From: Euperipatoides rowelli
Taxonomy: Eukaryota > Onychophora > Udeonychophora > Euonychophora > Peripatopsidae
DNA: 11,404 bases
Assembly: GCA_003024985.2 (NCBI GenBank)
Contig: PXIH01S0004201.1
Direction: 5' to 3' (one strand)
In this document: positions 8,770 to 11,404 of the stretch, one piece after another
How positions within the stretch are numbered: position 1 is the first letter of the stretch
Layout: each line of letters starts with the position of its first letter
Position numbers and translations under genes: made by a program
The notes under the pieces: model-generated
Seen by the model: the letters and a program-made list of their open reading frames with translations, nothing else
Databases searched by the model: none
Told to the model about the DNA's origin: nothing

Positions 8770-8851
8770 TACAAGTGTGCTAAAAGCTAAAGAGCTGCAC
8801 ACATGTTAAAAATGCCATATGTGGCTCATGATCCACAGTAACCGACTGCTG
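8770..8851 (-). mobile_element. Possible terminus of a non-autonomous hAT element
   Basis: Read on the minus strand from 8851 the sequence starts CAGCAGTCGGTTACTG, then GTGGATCATGAGCCAC (a near palindrome), and further in GCAGCTCTTTAGC. This resembles the common hAT terminal pattern of CAG-N-GGTCGGC, a GGCTCRYGAGCC-like palindrome and GGCTCTTTA. The inner part contains an imperfect hairpin with GTGTGC (8775-8780) and GCACAC (8797-8802) arms. No partner end or 8-bp target duplication was found, so this is at best one surviving end. Confidence 0.33.
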
Positions 8852-9224
8852 CATCAAAATTTAAACATCTTTATATAACTAATACAAATACTTATATTTA
8901 CGAAAGCATATAATAATGATGGGGGAGGGGACTGCAATGGAATATTTATATTCCAAATTAATAAAGATGTTAGATATGGTCGTATGTTAACATATAAAAT
9001 TTTTGAATAAGTGAAAGGTGAAGCTATTAAGGTATTTTTTTAAAAAAAATAAATTTCCTCTCACAAAGAGGAAATTAATACATAACATCTTTATTTAAAA
9101 CTAATGTACAATAATTATTGTATATAACATTTTATATTTCACAATATAGCATATAAATAAACATTTAAATTGACAGATAAAACATTTCACACATATATGA
9201 TAGTGGATTTGTTGAATAATTACA
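8852..9224. other. AT-rich stretch with several short palindromes
   Basis: No gene was seen. It holds a 10-bp-stem hairpin at 9052-9076, a perfect 16-bp palindrome at 9107-9122 (TACAATAATTATTGTA) and inverted copies of TAATAAAGATGTTA at about 8959-8972 and 9083-9097. Confidence 0.55.
9052..9076. repeat. Perfect hairpin, 10-bp stem and 5-nt loop
   Basis: AATTTCCTCT and AGAGGAAATT are exact inverted complements separated by CACAA. The inverted AAAGATGTTA copies at 8959-8972 and 9083-9097 flank it, so it may be the centre of a larger decayed foldback. Confidence 0.8.
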
Positions 9225-9425
9225 TGGAAAAAGGATTAAACTCTTGAACACGTTTAATCCGGAGAATGAAGATTTCCCGGGTTCGAACCAATGGCAGGTT
9301 GTACCATCGGAGAGCCGAACGATGTGTGCTCATCGTTTGACTAGAACCACACGGTTTCTATTAAGGTAATTTACGACAAATGTATGATAAATACATGTCA
9401 TATGGCATATCTATCTATCTATCTA
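9225..9425 (+). mobile_element. Possible tRNA-related SINE with (ATCT)n tail
   Basis: GGTTCGAACC at 9280-9289 matches an RNA polymerase III B box; because it is palindromic, the minus strand (GGTTCGAACCC) matches as well. A 7-bp-stem hairpin AACGATG/CATCGTT (9318-9337) follows. The local sequence is more complex and G/C-richer than its surroundings, and it ends in (ATCT)n at about 9408-9425, a simple-repeat tail of the sort many SINEs carry. I could not find a convincing A box or a tRNA fold, so a chance B box within an unknown repeat is a real alternative. Confidence 0.35.
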
Positions 9426-9778
9426 CAGTAAAAGTCCAAAAATCTGGATGCCAGAAATCCAGACTGCCTGAGAATCCGGACTCAATAGGGTGGCCATAAT
9501 GAAAAAAATTCATTAAAAATGTACTGCAAATAGTTCAATAATTTTCTGTCTTACAGTTTCTATTTGTTATATAAACAATAATTAAATATTTATTTTGTAT
9601 GAAATAACTTCCTTTTTCAATTGCTTGTTATACTTTTATTTTGCAATAAAATTTAACCTGTTCATTTCTTCCTTATTCCTTCAAATTTGAATTTTAACAA
9701 TACTGCATGAGAATCAGAAAAATCTTAAAATCCAGACTCACAAATCCCCAAGTAGTCCTGATTTTTGGACTTTTTCTG
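9426..9778. mobile_element. pogo/Tigger-like MITE with TA target duplication
   Basis: The left end is CAGTAAAAGTCCAAAAATCT and the inverted right end is CAGAAAAAGTCCAAAAATCA. About 21 of the first 23 bases match. TA dinucleotides flank the element at 9424-9425 and 9779-9780, as for Tc1/mariner transposons, and the CAGT...TCCAAAAATC termini resemble the pogo/Tigger branch. Subterminal copies of AATCCAGACT occur near both ends. The 353-bp body is AT-rich and lacks an open frame for a transposase. The left flank is (ATCT)n and the right flank continues GGCTATCTAT, so it apparently inserted within the tail of the preceding repeat. Confidence 0.82.
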
Positions 9779-9780
9779 TA

Positions 9781-10259
9781 GGCTATCTATATGCTGCTCA
9801 CAGTAAAGAGTATATGCTGCTATATGACTGATTGAAACATTTATATGGTGGTATATAGCTAAATATTTATGAGAAAATTTTCAACTCCGCTTCCATTCGG
9901 ATATTGCTAGGTTTTTCACATTTGAGTTTGCAAGTTGTATAATTCAAAAGTATTCAATCAAGATTCTTGTGTAATTGTACACAAAACTTGTGATTTTTCA
10001 AGACCCTCATTTCATCTTTTTTGCCAACGTCCTCCAGAATAAGGATTTTATACTGGACAGGTAGCACAGGTGGTCTTATTTGTGTTTTAGAAGATACAAA
10101 ACTTGTGTATCTTTCAGAGGATTCGAATGAGACCCTGGCCATATCTACCTTTTACAGTTTACAGAATGGGTCAAGAAAGACTTTATTATGATCCTTGTGT
10201 CTATTATTGATAGGAAATGGCTCAATTCAGCAGTTTTGGCCTTTTTTTGCTAANTTTTT
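9781..10259. other. Unassigned, more complex sequence; minus-strand 62-codon open frame
   Basis: This part looks less degenerate than its surroundings. A minus-strand open frame spans 9954-10142 (starting MARVSFESSERY). Another minus-strand frame over the same bases reads NKTTCATCPV and SGGRWQKR between stops. I recognise neither. ACAAAACTTGTG occurs at 9981-9992 and 10096-10107, and the latter copy lies inside an inverted repeat (AAGATACA at 10091-10098, TGTATCTT at 10106-10113). It may be part of an unidentified repeat; there is too little evidence for a gene. Confidence 0.3.
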
Positions 10260-10353
10260 AAGGGATGCTGTCGGAATAGATTAGTCTATTTTTGGCAGAA
10301 TTTTAAAATTAATGTATTTATTATTTTCCTTTTCTAATGTATTTCAGGCAGAT

Positions 10354-10384
10354 GTGCCTTTTAGGCACTTTTTTGGCACGTGCC
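10354..10384. repeat. Clustered GTGCC/GGCAC inverted repeats
   Basis: GTGCC (10354-10358) and GGCAC (10364-10368) form a 5-bp-stem hairpin with a 5-nt loop. The 10-bp palindrome GGCACGTGCC follows at 10375-10384. The cluster stands out from the T-rich surroundings; function unknown. Confidence 0.6.
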
Positions 10385-10509
10385 AGGTTTTTATGATTTT
10401 TCTGACATAGGCTTTTTTACTTTTCCCCTTTTTTTTAATTTATTATATTGCATCTTTTATATTGTCTGGTTGTAATTTCTTATTTCTATCGGTTAAGATA
10501 TTACAATCA

Positions 10510-10537
10510 TTTCTTTGCTAATGTATTAGCAAAGAAA
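10510..10537. repeat. Perfect 12-bp-stem hairpin with 4-nt loop
   Basis: TTTCTTTGCTAA and TTAGCAAAGAAA are exact inverted complements around TGTA. This is the strongest short foldback in the window, 30 bp before a poly-C run. No open frame or known ncRNA was recognised with it. Confidence 0.85.
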
Positions 10538-10567
10538 GTTTTATGGGGACAAACATCCTCCCCTCCT

Positions 10568-10581
10568 CCCCCCCCCCCCCC
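10568..10581. repeat. Poly-C (14 nt) homopolymer
   Basis: This is a run of 14 C within a wider C-rich tract (from about 10557), followed by A-rich sequence. Confidence 0.9.
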
Positions 10582-11404
10582 TGCAAAAAATATAAAAAAA
10601 AAAAACTTGTGATTTGATCGTTAACTTTTTAGAAACTTTAATATAACCCATCAGATAAAGAAATATTGGACCAAGCTGACCTAAACTGTAAAATTTAATA
10701 TTTTTGAAAAGCTTTTAACAATAGCTATTAAATATTGCTGAAACTTTTAAAATATTAAAATCATTGAAATTCAAATAAATAATTTTAAATAGACTTGCCA
10801 AGAAATCAAAACATTATTATTGTTAACTAATATCCTTTTCTTGTTTTGTTACATTCAGTAATGGCAATAAAATAAAATATGTCTCATTTAAAGAAGTTTT
10901 TCAAAGATAAAAATATCTAGAAATAGAAAATGAAAGAACTTTATTCTTACCAGGATATAACTTTTGAAGAACTGTGAATATAAACTCTTCTTCCTGGAAA
11001 AGTGTTTTTCAACAAATGAAGGTTATTAGAATCTATTTTTTTTTAGAATAATTTTTCACCCAACAGAGGCGGCAAATATTATCTTGAATAAAGTTATGAA
11101 ATAAAATCTTATAGCTGATCACACATGACCAATCCTAATAAAACAGAATGATGTCTTCTGACAAATGCAGAAGAAAGGTTATATATTGTCAAGAAATAAT
11201 ATATTTTTTTTTTTATTTGCAAACTTCATTGCGTTTTAAGGTTAAAGGAACAATATTCTTTTGGTAAAAATCTAGCAGGAGACAGCAAGTGAGAAAGAGT
11301 ATTGGAAATCATTTTATTGTAATGTAAACAATTAGGACTTTCTAAAATTTTCAATCAGACCATCTTCAACACAAATGTAAAACCTTTTTTTTTTTTTTTT
11401 TTTT
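10582..11404. other. AT-rich unassigned stretch ending in poly-T
   Basis: No gene was recognised. A T run lies near 11200-11213, and the window ends in 22 T. Just before that, read on the minus strand, TTGAAGATGGTCTGATTGAA (about 11352-11371) resembles sequence seen near the ends of some retroelements, but this is too short to call. Confidence 0.4.

Noticed and set aside
9280-9289. A genuine tRNA gene around the GGTTCGAACC motif
   Set aside because: The expected acceptor and T-stem pairing fail (CCGGG against CAATG) and no A box is present.
10510-10581. Hairpin followed by homopolymer as an intrinsic transcription terminator
   Set aside because: The setting is eukaryotic, the stem is A/T-rich, and the following run is C, not U-encoding T.
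11340-11404. Minus-strand poly-A start plus TTGAAGATGGTC as the end of a Penelope- or LINE-type element
   Set aside because: The resemblance covers only about 20 bases, orientation relative to the A run does not fit a 3' tail, and the window ends there.

Overview
This window looks like repeat-dominated, strongly AT-rich intergenic or intronic DNA from an animal. The base composition, long A/T, poly-C and tetranucleotide runs, assembly Ns at 1374 and 10255, and a mixture of eukaryotic transposon classes (LINE, piggyBac, Tc1/mariner-pogo, probably hAT and SINE) all point that way. I see no intact host gene, tRNA, rRNA or CRISPR. The poly-C runs, (GGAT)n/(GACA)n arrays and TE mix would suit an AT-rich invertebrate such as a cephalopod or other lophotrochozoan, but that is only an impression.

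Layout. 1-510: a foldback/MITE element with ~85-bp inverted ends, whose left end lies at or before the window edge. 511-1411: AT-rich simple sequence. 1412-2457: a decayed plus-strand LINE ORF2 fragment (linker plus the first half of the reverse transcriptase, stopping before the YxDD box). 2458-3387: nothing recognised. 3388-6411: the main object, a complete but dead piggyBac element with TTAA target duplications, 11- to 13-bp terminal inverted repeats and asymmetrically spaced 18-bp subterminal palindromes. It holds a frameshifted transposase pseudogene that can be followed by motif from near the N-terminus to the C-terminal Cys/His domain. About 0.6-0.7 kb inside it (roughly 4120-4760) has no transposase similarity and a different base composition, and is probably a later insertion. 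6681-7312: a mosaic purine-rich satellite built of GACA, GGAT and GGGA/GAGA blocks with two higher-order duplications. 7313-8160: AT-rich, nothing recognised. 8160-8388: a minus-strand C-terminal fragment of a second LINE. 8770-8851: a possible hAT terminus. 9225-9425: a possible SINE with a tRNA-type B box and (ATCT)n tail. 9426-9778: a pogo/Tigger-like MITE with TA target duplication, inserted in that tail. 9780-11404: mostly unassigned AT-rich DNA with a strong 12-bp-stem hairpin at 10510-10537.

No genes here act together. The window is a record of successive insertions: LINE and piggyBac copies degraded by frameshifts, stops and nested insertion, and short non-autonomous elements with better preserved ends. 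The most informative object is the piggyBac: its termini are nearly intact while its coding region is dead, with the first catalytic aspartate apparently changed to alanine.
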